Source: Butyrivibrio sp. INlla21 (GTDB lineage: Bacteria; Bacillota; Clostridia; Lachnospirales; Lachnospiraceae). Taken from it: 64,000 nt of DNA. The position numbers were made by a program, and so were the translations under genes. Below, one piece after another: positions 1 to 7,915 of this stretch. Numbering within the stretch: the first letter of the stretch is position 1; each line of letters opens with the position of its first letter. The DNA is taken from contig NZ_FPCC01000006.1 of assembly GCF_900116875.1 (NCBI RefSeq), positions 62,001-126,000 of the forward strand, given 5' to 3'. The notes beneath the pieces were generated by a model. The model made no database searches, had not been told where the DNA came from, and saw only the letters and a list, made by a program, of their open reading frames with translations.

Positions 1-1
1 A

Positions 2-187
2 TGCACATTTAAAGATTATCTCAACAGACACAGACTTGATGAGGCAGCGATGCTCCTTAGAAAGACCGATGAAAAGATATATATCATAGCCGAAAAAGTA
101 GGCTACAAGGACGTTGACTACTTTGTAAACAAGTTCATTGAGGCTAAGGGCTGCACTCCCGCCAAGTACAGAAAACAGGAATCATAA
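2..187 (+). CDS. AraC-family regulator, C-terminal fragment (5' end outside window)
   Basis: The frame is open from the window edge to a TAA and encodes about 61 residues. They match the second helix-turn-helix of AraC/XylS proteins: RLDEAAMLLRKTDEKIYIIA, then a turn with GYKDVDYFVNKF and the closing P-x-KYR. The effector domain lies upstream and is not visible, so it could be a plain AraC activator or a YesN-type response regulator. The gene sits directly upstream of a sugar ABC operon in the same direction, the usual place for a regulator of such a transporter. The family call is firm; the target is inferred. Confidence 0.85.
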   Translation, partial: CTFKDYLNRHRLDEAAMLLRKTDEKIYIIAEKVGYKDVDYFVNKFIEAKGCTPAKYRKQES

Positions 188-268
188 CCCCGAAAAATTT
201 ATAAACTATACTTTTTCAGGATTCTATAATTTGACCTACTTTTTTATATATTTCCTCCCATGTTTTGA

Positions 269-297
269 TTGACGATTTTTAATACAATGGTCATATC
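269..297 (+). promoter_or_regulatory. Candidate sigma-A promoter of the first ABC operon
   Basis: TTGACG at 269-274 is followed after 17 bases by CATATC at 292-297. The -35 box is good and the -10 box is poor. It lies 23 bp before the start codon at 320, which leaves a very short leader. Confidence 0.35.
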
Positions 298-319
298 AAA
301 ACAAGGAGGATTCTTTTTT

Positions 320-2023
320 ATGAAAAAGAGAGTGATTAGCATGTTGCTTGCAACGCTCATGGTTGGTGGAGCGCTTGCTGGATGCAGCAAAGGTAATGCC
401 GGTGGGGGCGCTACTGCATCCGAAGATGGCGGATCAGCAAGTGACGGAAAAGTAAAAGAGTTCACAGCATTCTTTTCAGTTCCTCACGCTGAGATCAATG
501 ACGACAATGAGATTCAGCAGATCATTGCCGAGAAGACAGGAGCTAAGGTAAAAGAGACTTGGCTTACAGGTCAGACTGCAGAAGAGGCAGTTGGTACACT
601 TATCGCCGGCGGTGAGTATCCTGATTTCGTAGATGCAGGAGACGGATCCGTACAGATGTATGAGGCAGGAGCACTTGTAGCTCTTGATGATTACCTCGAT
701 TCAGGCAATTATCCTAACATCAAAGAATTCTTTACAGATCAGGAGTGGGATTCACTTCGTCAGAGCGACGGAAAGATCTATTGGATTCCTCAGTTCTCTA
801 ACATCTATGGTGAAGAGAGAGTCTGCGCACACAATGACGAGGCTTTCTGGATCCAGACAAGAGTACTTGAAGAAGCCGGCTATCCTAAGGTAGAAACAAT
901 GGATGAGTACTTCGATCTTATCGAAGGATATTATGAGAAGCATCCTACAATGGAAGACGGAACTCCTATCATTCCTTACACAATCCTTTGTGAGGACTGG
1001 AGATATTTCTGTCTTGAGAACGCACCTCAGTTCCTTGACGGATATCCGAATGATGGTTCTGTAATCGTTGATACAAATACAATGAAGATCGTTGACTACA
1101 ATACAACAGAGACAGCTGTTAAGTACTTCAAGAAGCTCAACGAGGAGTACAAGAAGGGTATCGTTGATAAGGAGTCATTCACACAGACATACGACGAGTA
1201 CATCGCTAAGCTTTCAACAGGTTGCGTACTTGGTATGATCGATCAGTGGTGGGATTTCGCATACACAGCAGGTGATGCTCTTAAGGCAGCAGGCCTTGAT
1301 AAGAAGGGTTGCCAGTATGTTCCTCTTCCGATCACAATCGAAAAGGGAATGAAGAACCAGTGGCACAACTCAGGCGGAATCGTTCACACAAGTTCAGGTC
1401 TTGCTATTACAACAAGCTGTAAGGACGTTGAAGGCGCTCTTAAGTTCGTAGATGACCTTCTTAGCCAGGAAATCATGGACCTCAGATTCTGGGGAGTTAA
1501 GGACGTTGACTATCAGGTTGGCGATGACGGAATGTATTCCAAGACTCAGGAGATGAGAGACAACGACGCTGATACAGCATACAAGGCTTCTCACAAGTGT
1601 GAGTATGCATATTTCCCTCAGTGGGAAGGAACAAGCAGAGATGGCAAGAATGCTATGAAGCCTGAGCAGCAGGAAACAGAGTTCTATGATGGACTTTCTG
1701 ATGACCTCAAGAAGTGCTTCAGTGCATATGGTGTTAAGACATACGTTGAGATGCTCGGAACAACACCTGCTCCCGGACCTTGGTATCCTATGTACACATT
1801 CTCACAGACTATGACAACAGCTACACCCGGTGGTACAGCATGGAGAAGCATGGAAGATTGCAAGCACCAGTATCTTCCTAAGGTTGTTATGGCTGACGAC
1901 TTTGATGCAGGTTGGAAGGAATATATGGATGCATACAATGCATGCAAACCTGAAGATTTCCTTTCAGAGATGCAGACAGAGCTCGACAGAAGACTTGCAG
2001 AAGCTGCTAAGTACGAGAACTAA
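320..2023 (+). CDS. Carbohydrate ABC transporter substrate-binding lipoprotein (LplA/YtcQ type)
   Basis: Extracellular solute-binding protein of about 567 residues, anchored by a lipobox (LAGC after a Lys-Arg n-region and hydrophobic core, Cys at about residue 22). The start at 320 has AAGGAGGA at 303-310; the frame stays open upstream to a TTG at 269, but that start would bury the signal peptide. A Gly/Ser-rich linker follows the lipid Cys. The large size and Trp/Tyr-rich body fit the oligosaccharide-binding LplA/YtcQ group that serves polygalacturonan and related glycans. Two matching permeases follow after an internal terminator, and no ATPase gene is present, so a shared MsmX-type ATPase is expected. 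The substrate cannot be read from the sequence. Confidence 0.9.
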   Translation: MKKRVISMLLATLMVGGALAGCSKGNAGGGATASEDGGSASDGKVKEFTAFFSVPHAEINDDNEIQQIIAEKTGAKVKETWLTGQTAEEAVGTLIAGGEYPDFVDAGDGSVQMYEAGALVALDDYLDSGNYPNIKEFFTDQEWDSLRQSDGKIYWIPQFSNIYGEERVCAHNDEAFWIQTRVLEEAGYPKVETMDEYFDLIEGYYEKHPTMEDGTPIIPYTILCEDWRYFCLENAPQFLDGYPNDGSVIVDTNTMKIVDYNTTETAVKYFKKLNEEYKKGIVDKESFTQTYDEYIAKLSTGCVLGMIDQWWDFAYTAGDALKAAGLDKKGCQYVPLPITIEKGMKNQWHNSGGIVHTSSGLAITTSCKDVEGALKFVDDLLSQEIMDLRFWGVKDVDYQVGDDGMYSKTQEMRDNDADTAYKASHKCEYAYFPQWEGTSRDGKNAMKPEQQETEFYDGLSDDLKKCFSAYGVKTYVEMLGTTPAPGPWYPMYTFSQTMTTATPGGTAWRSMEDCKHQYLPKVVMADDFDAGWKEYMDAYNACKPEDFLSEMQTELDRRLAEAAKYEN

Positions 2024-2035
2024 TTAAAATAATAT

Positions 2036-2080
2036 ATAGCGGGCCTTCTTGGTATTCTAAAGAATGCCCGCTATTTTTTT
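2036..2080 (+). terminator. Intra-operon terminator between binding protein and permeases
   Basis: A perfect 9-bp stem (ATAGCGGGC with GCCCGCTAT at 2066-2074) is followed by a T run. It is placed to make more binding protein than permease from one promoter. Confidence 0.85.
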
Positions 2081-2118
2081 GAAATTTAAGCGTAATAATA
2101 TTTAAAGGAGTAAGTTTT

Positions 2119-3066
2119 ATGGCTCAGCAGAAAAAAGAAAAGCTTTCCAACATACCGAAGGCAGAACTGGTTAAACAGTTAAAAAGACAGTGGGTTCTTA
2201 TCGTATGGTCAATTTTCTTTGTCGCATACGGACTTCTGTTTTACTATGCACCGCTTGTAGGATGGCTTATGGGCTTCCAGCAGTATAAGCCCAAGGACGG
2301 AATTTTACATTCCAAATGGATCGGACTTGCGAAGTTCAAGTCACTTTTTTCCGATGCAACTTATCTCGGAGTAATCAGAAACACACTTGCTATGGGTGTT
2401 ATCAATCTTATAGCAACAACTATCATGGCAATCCTTTTTGCCATTCTTTTGAACGAGATTGTAGGAGTTAAGAAAAAGAAGGTTGTTCAGACTATTTCAT
2501 ACCTTCCTCACTTTTTATCATGGATCATCGTTACGGGTATCCTTCATGATGCTCTTTCGGGATCGGGTATAGTTAATGAGCTTTTACTTAAATTCCATAT
2601 TGTTCCTCAAGCCATTAACTTTTTTGCACACGAAGAATATTTCTGGCCGATAGTTGCCTTTGCCAATGTTTGGAAGGAAACCGGTTGGAATGCAATTATA
2701 TATTTGGCAGCAATCACAGCTATCGATCCCTCTTTGTATGAGGCGGCAGCAATTGACGGTGCCGGAAGATGGCAGAAGATCAAATACGTTACAATTCCCG
2801 GAATCAAGTCAACCATCATTATCCTTCTTATCATGAATGTTGGTAACGTACTTAACGCCGGATTTGAGATTCAGTACCTCCTTGGTAACGGACTTGTACA
2901 GCGAGTATCCCAGACAATTGATATCTACGTTCTTAAATGGGGTATCAGCCAGATGGACTATTCACTTGGAACGGCTGCGGGTATCTTTAAGAGCGCAGTT
3001 AGTATCGTTTTGATATTGATCTGTAATGAAGTCGCTAAGCGTCACGGCGAAGAAAGATTGTTCTAA
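2119..3066 (+). CDS. Sugar ABC transporter permease, LplB/YteP family
   Basis: Inner-membrane permease of 315 residues with about six membrane segments. The cytoplasmic ATPase-contact (EAA) motif is clear: EAAAIDGAGRWQKIKYVTIP around residues 213-232. AAAGGAG sits just upstream of the ATG. It pairs with the permease starting 12 bp after it, together forming the channel for the lipoprotein at 320. The long charged N-terminus (KKEKLSNIPKAELVKQLKRQ) is normal in this subfamily. Family assignment is secure; substrate is not known. Confidence 0.92.
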   Translation: MAQQKKEKLSNIPKAELVKQLKRQWVLIVWSIFFVAYGLLFYYAPLVGWLMGFQQYKPKDGILHSKWIGLAKFKSLFSDATYLGVIRNTLAMGVINLIATTIMAILFAILLNEIVGVKKKKVVQTISYLPHFLSWIIVTGILHDALSGSGIVNELLLKFHIVPQAINFFAHEEYFWPIVAFANVWKETGWNAIIYLAAITAIDPSLYEAAAIDGAGRWQKIKYVTIPGIKSTIIILLIMNVGNVLNAGFEIQYLLGNGLVQRVSQTIDIYVLKWGISQMDYSLGTAAGIFKSAVSIVLILICNEVAKRHGEERLF

Positions 3067-3078
3067 GGGAGGTCCGCA

Positions 3079-3990
3079 ATGAGTAAATCAGAAATAACTA
3101 CAAGAAAGAAAATGAAGCTATCCACTGCGGATATCGCTTTCTACACATTTAATACGATATTCATGACGGTATTCGTTATCGTAACGCTTTATCCCGTTTT
3201 GAATACACTTGCAATTTCATTTAACGACGGTCTTGATGCGTTAAGAGGTGGAATCTACCTCATTCCCAGAAAGTTCAGCATCAAGAGTTACGTAACTGTT
3301 TTGAAGAAGGATGACCTTCTTGTAGGTGCTTACATTTCAGTAGCAAGAACAGTAATAGGTACACTTCTTTCACTTATTACTTGTGCTATCCTTGCATTTA
3401 TCGTAAGCCGTAAGAACTTCCTTTTTGCTAAACACCTTTCACTGTTTTGGGTTATCACAATGTACGTTAACGGTGGTATGATCCCGATTTTCCTTTTGTA
3501 CAAGGGACTTCACCTTACCAATACATTCTGGGTATACGTTATCCCCGGAATGGTATCCGCTTTCAATATGCTCGTTATCAGAACATATATGAACGGTATC
3601 CCCGACAGTTTCGAAGAGTCGGCACAGCTTGACGGCGCAGGCTATACAACGATCTTCCTTAAGATCATTTCACCTCTTTGTAAGCCTGTTTACGCTACAA
3701 TAGCTCTTTTCGTAGCAGTATATCAGTGGAACTCTTGGTTCGACGTTATGCTCTACAACAGAATGAGCAACAAACTTACAACTCTTCAGTACGAGCTTAT
3801 GAAACTCCTTGCTTCGGTTACCAGCCAGAGTACATCAGCTCAGTCAATGAAGAACTCAACAAGCTCCATCACACCTGTTTCAATGCGTGCGGCAGCAACT
3901 ATCGTTACAATGCTTCCTATCGTATGTATTTATCCTTTCTTACAGCAGTACTTCGTAAGCGGACTTACACTCGGTGGTGTTAAGGAGTAA
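3079..3990 (+). CDS. Sugar ABC transporter permease, LplC/YtcP family
   Basis: Second permease, 303 residues, six predicted membrane segments and the EAA-loop signature FEESAQLDGAGYTTIFLKII near residues 178-197. AAGGGAGG precedes the ATG. The C-terminus ends in GLTLGGVKE, which is typical of YtcP-like proteins and is echoed in the second transporter at 37309. It closes the operon and is followed by a strong terminator. Confidence 0.92.
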   Translation: MSKSEITTRKKMKLSTADIAFYTFNTIFMTVFVIVTLYPVLNTLAISFNDGLDALRGGIYLIPRKFSIKSYVTVLKKDDLLVGAYISVARTVIGTLLSLITCAILAFIVSRKNFLFAKHLSLFWVITMYVNGGMIPIFLLYKGLHLTNTFWVYVIPGMVSAFNMLVIRTYMNGIPDSFEESAQLDGAGYTTIFLKIISPLCKPVYATIALFVAVYQWNSWFDVMLYNRMSNKLTTLQYELMKLLASVTSQSTSAQSMKNSTSSITPVSMRAAATIVTMLPIVCIYPFLQQYFVSGLTLGGVKE

Positions 3991-4038
3991 TCCAAAATAG
4001 TAGACCGCTATAATCTTCCTTTTTGAAATATTATTACC

Positions 4039-4084
4039 GAATAAAGGCCTGTGGAATGACGATTCCGCAGGCCTTTATTTTTTT
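4039..4084 (+). terminator. Rho-independent terminator of the first ABC operon
   Basis: Long stem built from AATAAAGGCCTG and CAGGCCTTTATT (with one G-U type position) plus inner GGAAT/ATTCC, followed by T residues. Confidence 0.9.
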
Positions 4085-4168
4085 AAAAAAAATTGAAAAT
4101 TGTTGTTGACGAAAGGCATAGACTTTGCTATTATAAACAAGTCGCCACGAGAGAGATGACGACGGTTT

Positions 4169-4253
4169 GCGGAAGTGTCGGAATTGGCAGACGAGCAAGA
4201 CTAAGGATCTTGTGACTGTTTATGTCGTGTGGGTTCAAGTCCCATCTTCCGCA
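4169..4253 (+). tRNA. tRNA-Leu (anticodon AAG)
   Basis: A class II cloverleaf can be folded by eye. The acceptor is GCGGAAG/CTTCCGC, the anticodon stem CAAGA/TCTTG encloses loop CTAAGGA so the anticodon at 4203-4205 is AAG, a variable-arm stem GAC/GTC is present, and the T arm is GTGGG-TTCAAGT-CCCAT. The 3' CCA is not encoded (A then CG). A34 should be deaminated to inosine by TadA to read CUU, CUC and CUA; in most bacteria only tRNA-Arg(ACG) carries A34. CTT is a very common leucine codon in the surrounding genes, which fits. Confidence 0.93.
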
Positions 4254-4255
4254 CG

Positions 4256-4285
4256 AAAATCAGCTCAGTTGAGCTGATTTTTTTT
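4256..4285 (+). terminator. Terminator of the tRNA-Leu gene
   Basis: Perfect stem AATCAGCTCA/TGAGCTGATT with a two-base centre, followed by eight T residues, starting three bases after the tRNA. Confidence 0.9.
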
Positions 4286-4448
4286 ATATCATGAATTAGG
4301 CATGGTTAAAATCATGACTATTCATATCACAAAGCCCTTCTGTGGCTATGTGAATTCTATTTTATCTGTTGGCATTTCGCCGACTATTTCGCTGTTTTGA
4401 TTATTTTTGTAATGGATTTATTGATTGAATGGGGATTATTATGCGCCC

Positions 4449-4797
4449 ACACCGCTTGTGGCGGGTAATTTGAGCGTGGGCGGTGCCAAAACAAGCACTC
4501 GCACCGCCTACAGAGAAAAACAAGCGCAGCAGCGGTGCAAAACAAAGCGTCCGCACCGCCTACAGAGAAAAACAAGCGCAACAGCGGTGCAAAACAAAGC
4601 GTCCGCACCGCCTGCAGAGAAAAACAAGCGCAGCAGCGGTGCCAAAACAAGCACTCGTACCGCTTACAGAGAAAAACAAGCGCAGCAGCGGTGCAAAAAC
4701 AAGCACTCGCACCGCCTGAAGAGAAAAACATGTGTGGCAGCGGTGCAAAAACAAGCACTTACACCGCTTGCAGAAGAAAACTTTCGCTGCGGCGGTG
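4449..4797. repeat. Seven tandem 52-bp repeats, each containing a hairpin
   Basis: Units begin at 4449, 4501, 4553, 4605, 4657, 4709 and 4761, an exact 52-bp period. Each starts with (G/A)CACCGC and carries the complement GCGGTG(C) about 25 bases later, for example 4501-4507 with 4532-4538, so every unit can form a hairpin followed by a linker of about 14 bases. Inner units are nearly identical; the first and last have different loops but keep the stem ends, and the last unit adds an inner GCAG/CTGC pairing. Since 52 is not a multiple of three, long open frames on both strands here are by-products of the repeat. It ends 38 bp before the next gene's start codon. Confidence 0.9.
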
Positions 4798-4835
4798 AGT
4801 ATGCCGGTTATACTACAGAATTAAGGAGAATAACA

Positions 4836-5633
4836 ATGATAGATTATATGAAAGAGTTGTCAGCTCAATTGAATGATTTACGAGATTTGATAAAAAGAGT
4901 TGAGAAGAGAAAGCAAGAATACAATAAGCTTCCCAATGGAAGTATTCGTGTTACATCGTGTCGTGGCGTAAAACAATATTACTTAAGAAACCTTGGGTCG
5001 AATAAGGAAGAGTACATCTCCTCACAAAACAAAGAACAAGTAAGGCTCATGCTTCAGCGAGAATATGATGAAAAGCTTATTAAAGAGCTATATAAGCAAG
5101 AAAAAAGACTGGAAAGATTCCTTAAGAACCATGACATCGCCAGAATCGACAGCATTTACGAAAATATGTGCGCCGGCAGAAAAGAGCTGGTGACGCCGGT
5201 TAAGCCAACACAGGAGATGAGAGTGAATAAATGGCTGGATGAACATCAGGGGCAGAAGAACACAATCAGCGCTGCACCTTTGTATAAGACCAACAAAGGC
5301 GAAATGGTCAGATCAAAATCAGAGAAGATACTTGCTGATTACTTCTATAATCTCAAGATTCCCTATGCTTATGAATCAAGCTTTATGCTGCATGACGGAA
5401 GAGTGGTATACCCTGACTTTGCTTTGTATAGCGTAAGGAAAGACAAGACAGTCTATTGGGAACATCTTGGCCTTGTTGATAATCCCGAATATGCAATCAA
5501 GAACATAAAGAAGCTGATTGATTATGAAAAGAGTGGCCTCATACTTGGGGACACATTGTTATTATCCGCGGAAAGCGCAGAAAGTCCGCTCAATCTCGAA
5601 GCTATAAAAAAGAAAGTGGAAGCGGTTTTATGA
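4836..5633 (+). CDS. PD-(D/E)XK-nuclease-like protein of unknown role
   Basis: 265 residues from an ATG with AAGGAG at 4823-4828. The frame also runs upstream through the tandem repeats, but that part is Lys/Arg-rich repeat translation and is unlikely to be made. The N-terminal 100 residues are charged and helical, probably coiled coil. The C-terminal 110 residues have the layout of a restriction-endonuclease fold: Glu163 (KSEKILADYF), Asp194 (YPDFAL) and Glu209 in YWEHLGL, with His210 near where a Lys is usual. This pattern occurs in small uncharacterised nuclease-like proteins. No methylase or other partner lies nearby. Activity is not established. Confidence 0.7.
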   Translation: MIDYMKELSAQLNDLRDLIKRVEKRKQEYNKLPNGSIRVTSCRGVKQYYLRNLGSNKEEYISSQNKEQVRLMLQREYDEKLIKELYKQEKRLERFLKNHDIARIDSIYENMCAGRKELVTPVKPTQEMRVNKWLDEHQGQKNTISAAPLYKTNKGEMVRSKSEKILADYFYNLKIPYAYESSFMLHDGRVVYPDFALYSVRKDKTVYWEHLGLVDNPEYAIKNIKKLIDYEKSGLILGDTLLLSAESAESPLNLEAIKKKVEAVL

Positions 5634-5678
5634 TCGCCGTATGTAAACGGCGCTAGCCGGCTTACATACGGTTGATCA
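5631..5678. other. Long hairpin overlapping the stop codon of the nuclease-like gene
   Basis: TGATC (which includes the TGA stop) pairs with GATCA at 5674-5678, CCGTATGTAA at 5637-5646 pairs with TTACATACGG at 5662-5671, and CGGC/GCCG closes a GCTA loop. There is no T tract, so it is not a classical terminator. Confidence 0.75.
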
Positions 5679-5684
5679 CCAATA

Positions 5685-5763
5685 ATAAAAGAGTGGTAAT
5701 AATGTCAAGGCTGCGAAGCACCGCCGCAGGCGGGGCGCCTTGAAATGATTACCACTCTTTTAT
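5685..5763. terminator. Three-tier hairpin between convergent genes, probable bidirectional terminator
   Basis: A perfect 16-bp stem (5685-5700 with 5748-5763), a second 7-bp stem TCAAGGC/GCCTTGA (5705-5711 with 5737-5743) and an inner CCGCC-GCA-GGCGG hairpin are nested. A-rich and T-rich flanks on the outer stem suit termination in both directions, for the plus-strand gene ending at 5633 and the minus-strand gene ending at 5772. It is larger than ordinary terminators here, and its core contains GCACCGCC, the motif of the 52-bp repeats. Confidence 0.75.
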
Positions 5764-5771
5764 ATCTAATA

Positions 5772-7151
5772 TCACATCGCTTCTTCGGAAGCTCTGAGTC
5801 TTTCCGGAATACTAAGCTTATACATTTCTTCTGTCGCAAGTCTTACTTTGGCGACGTTCACAGATTTATCCTTTGGAAAACAGTAGTACTGAATATCCAT
5901 TGTTCCGATGCTTACCATGTCGCCGATCTCGTACCAGAAGTAATCTGCGTAGAGAGAATAGGAATTCTTGGCGGACTGATGATATTCAAGCTCGCCGTTG
6001 CACCCTGTCAGATCAAAGCCGTTAATAGAGTGAACAAGACGTCCCTCGCCGATCTGATATGCGGCATGCAGATCCTTGACCGCGATTATGTCCACGGGAA
6101 TATCAAGATAATACTTGCCTTCTGCGATTTCCTTCTTTACCATGTCGCGTTCCCAGCGGTACCAATCGGAGACATAGCTGAAATCGTAGCCATCATGCTT
6201 ATCTGCAACAGCCAGGGCTTCATGCGCAGCAGCTTCGCGCTCGCCGGTGCTTACGCTCGCCATATCCTCACTTGTTGCCGCGTCATTCCTCACAAGACCG
6301 CCGTCTTCTCCAAGCGCCCACGTCGCGCCGCAGCTACTGCAAGAGATCTCGATGCCGTTTGATCTCATCACTCTTTCTTTTCCGCAGACAGGACATTTGT
6401 ATAAAACGCGCTCAAGCCCTTCGGCTCTAAACGGCTCTGTGACTTTGATTCCGTTTTCGCGTTGCCATTTCCAGTGGTCGAATGAAAACTCTTTTTTCAA
6501 TATCTCATTCAGCTCTTTTACACTCTTATTCTTGATGTCATCGGCAGATAAAAGATATTTCACCGTTGCCTTCACAGCCACATCGCGCTTACGAAGTCCG
6601 TTATATAAAGGATCTCTGTGGAAGGCACCTTCTGTAGTTATCATTACAACAGGCACGTTAAAGAGCTTAAGGCATTTTCCCACACTTGAAGGAAGAGCCG
6701 TAGCCGTTCCGTCAAAGCTGTAGCTTGCTTCAGGGTACATGAGTACAGAGCTGCCAAGATCTTTAAGGCAATGCACAATGTCTTTTACCAGGGGCATGTC
6801 CGTGATGAATTTGCGCGCCGGAATGCAGCCAAGGCTCCTCATAAGCCATTCTTTTCCGACAAAGCCGTCCAGAGTCATTACAATGTGGTACTGCCTGTCA
6901 GAGAAAAGCCTTGAGAAAATCTCAAGGTCCGTAAAGGATGAATGATTCATCAGAAAAAGACAAGGCTCATCCTTGCCAAGTTTCTCCATCCCTTCAAGCT
7001 CATACGTAAACCGACAGTCTTTAAGATCTTTTGCTGACAAGGTTTTCATAAGAAAACGCCAGAAAGCGCGCTGCTTTTTCGGAGTTTTATTTTTGTATAC
7101 GGGTAATTCCGCTACGTTTTTATGACTTTTTTGTTCTAATTTAATCTTCAA
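5772..7151 (-). CDS. 1-acylglycerol-3-phosphate acyltransferase-like protein with zinc ribbon
   Basis: 459 residues. The first half is a PlsC-type acyltransferase: the NHSSFTD motif gives the catalytic His70/Asp75, and MYPEASYSFDG around residue 139 replaces the usual FPEG acceptor-binding block. A four-Cys zinc ribbon follows at about 254-279 (CPVCGKE and CSSCGATW), then a C-terminal region of about 180 residues I do not recognise. Ordinary PlsC proteins are about 240 residues, so nearly half the protein is extra. AGAGGA precedes the ATG. A lipid or glycolipid acylation role at the membrane is likely; the ribbon may bind a partner or metal. There is no phospholipid-synthesis neighbour. Confidence 0.8.
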   Translation of the reverse strand: MKIKLEQKSHKNVAELPVYKNKTPKKQRAFWRFLMKTLSAKDLKDCRFTYELEGMEKLGKDEPCLFLMNHSSFTDLEIFSRLFSDRQYHIVMTLDGFVGKEWLMRSLGCIPARKFITDMPLVKDIVHCLKDLGSSVLMYPEASYSFDGTATALPSSVGKCLKLFNVPVVMITTEGAFHRDPLYNGLRKRDVAVKATVKYLLSADDIKNKSVKELNEILKKEFSFDHWKWQRENGIKVTEPFRAEGLERVLYKCPVCGKERVMRSNGIEISCSSCGATWALGEDGGLVRNDAATSEDMASVSTGEREAAAHEALAVADKHDGYDFSYVSDWYRWERDMVKKEIAEGKYYLDIPVDIIAVKDLHAAYQIGEGRLVHSINGFDLTGCNGELEYHQSAKNSYSLYADYFWYEIGDMVSIGTMDIQYYCFPKDKSVNVAKVRLATEEMYKLSIPERLRASEEAM

Positions 7152-7169
7152 TATTTCGTCCTCTTTAAA

Positions 7170-7204
7170 ATACTTTACTATTCTCTTTGGATGGAGTAAA
7201 GTAT
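7170..7204. promoter_or_regulatory. Inverted repeat in a divergent intergenic region
   Basis: ATACTTTACT (7170-7179) and AGTAAAGTAT (7195-7204) are perfect 10-bp arms separated by 15 bp. They lie between the divergent acyltransferase and VOC genes. A second small palindrome AGTATG-AG-CATACT overlaps the right arm. This could be an operator or a leader hairpin for the minus-strand gene. Confidence 0.5.
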
Positions 7205-7291
7205 GAGCATACTATTTCAAGGATGAAATTGAAAAATTTATCTGATGCCGATCGAGGGGTATGGCAATGATTTTTTGGAGGACAGTATCAG

Positions 7292-7915
7292 ATGAAGCTA
7301 GGGCATGTAATTTATGCGGTAAAAGACCTGGACAAGGCGGTCAAGGAGTGGACCCAAAGAGGATTTACAGTTGAATACGGTAAGCTGTGTAAGTCGCACA
7401 ATGCTTACATTTATTTTTGCGAAGGGCCATATATCGAGCTTGTTGAAGGCGGCGGTATGAGTAAGTTTCAGAGAAAGTTCTTGGCACTTTTTTATGGTAA
7501 AGCGTTTGCACAGCGTTTTAATGAATTGGCAGAGCACCCGGAAGGATGGGCTTGTCTTTGCATTGAGAAAGAATCAGGAAATCTGGAAGGCGAAGTAGAT
7601 TATCTTAGAAGCATCGGAATTGACGGCAAGTACGTCAAGAAGGGTAGCCGAACCGATTCCAAGAACAGATGCCTTAAATATAAGTGCTATTACACATACG
7701 ACTACAATATGCCTTTTCTCATGACATATTTTGAGGGCGCGGATCCCAAGCCCATCGACTATATGCATCCCAACGGCATAAGGTCCATTTCCAAGGTTAA
7801 GTTCCATACAACCAAGAAATACGCCAATACACTAAGAGGGCTTGTCAGAGACGAAAGACTTGAGCTTACCGAGACCTTTAATACCGGAATAGAGAACGTG
7901 GAATTTAAACGATGA
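7292..7915 (+). CDS. VOC (glyoxalase-like) domain protein
   Basis: 207 residues, starting MKLGHVIYAVKDLDKAVKEW, the typical first beta-alpha unit of the vicinal-oxygen-chelate fold, with GYxVE-like FTVEYG and IELVE strands after it. It resembles the larger single-chain Glyoxalase_3 group. TTGGAGGA lies 10 bp before the ATG. It overlaps the next gene (ATGA), so the two are translationally coupled. His5 and Glu51 could be metal ligands, but substrate and activity are not predictable. Confidence 0.75.
   Translation: MKLGHVIYAVKDLDKAVKEWTQRGFTVEYGKLCKSHNAYIYFCEGPYIELVEGGGMSKFQRKFLALFYGKAFAQRFNELAEHPEGWACLCIEKESGNLEGEVDYLRSIGIDGKYVKKGSRTDSKNRCLKYKCYYTYDYNMPFLMTYFEGADPKPIDYMHPNGIRSISKVKFHTTKKYANTLRGLVRDERLELTETFNTGIENVEFKR

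Noticed and set aside
4384-4758. Long open frames on both strands across the tandem repeats
   Set aside because: They arise because the repeat lacks stops in several frames; their products are Lys/Arg-rich or Cys/Phe-rich repeats with no ribosome site.
4449-4797. CRISPR-like array
   Set aside because: Units are contiguous 52-bp copies; there are no unique spacers between constant repeats, and no cas genes are present.
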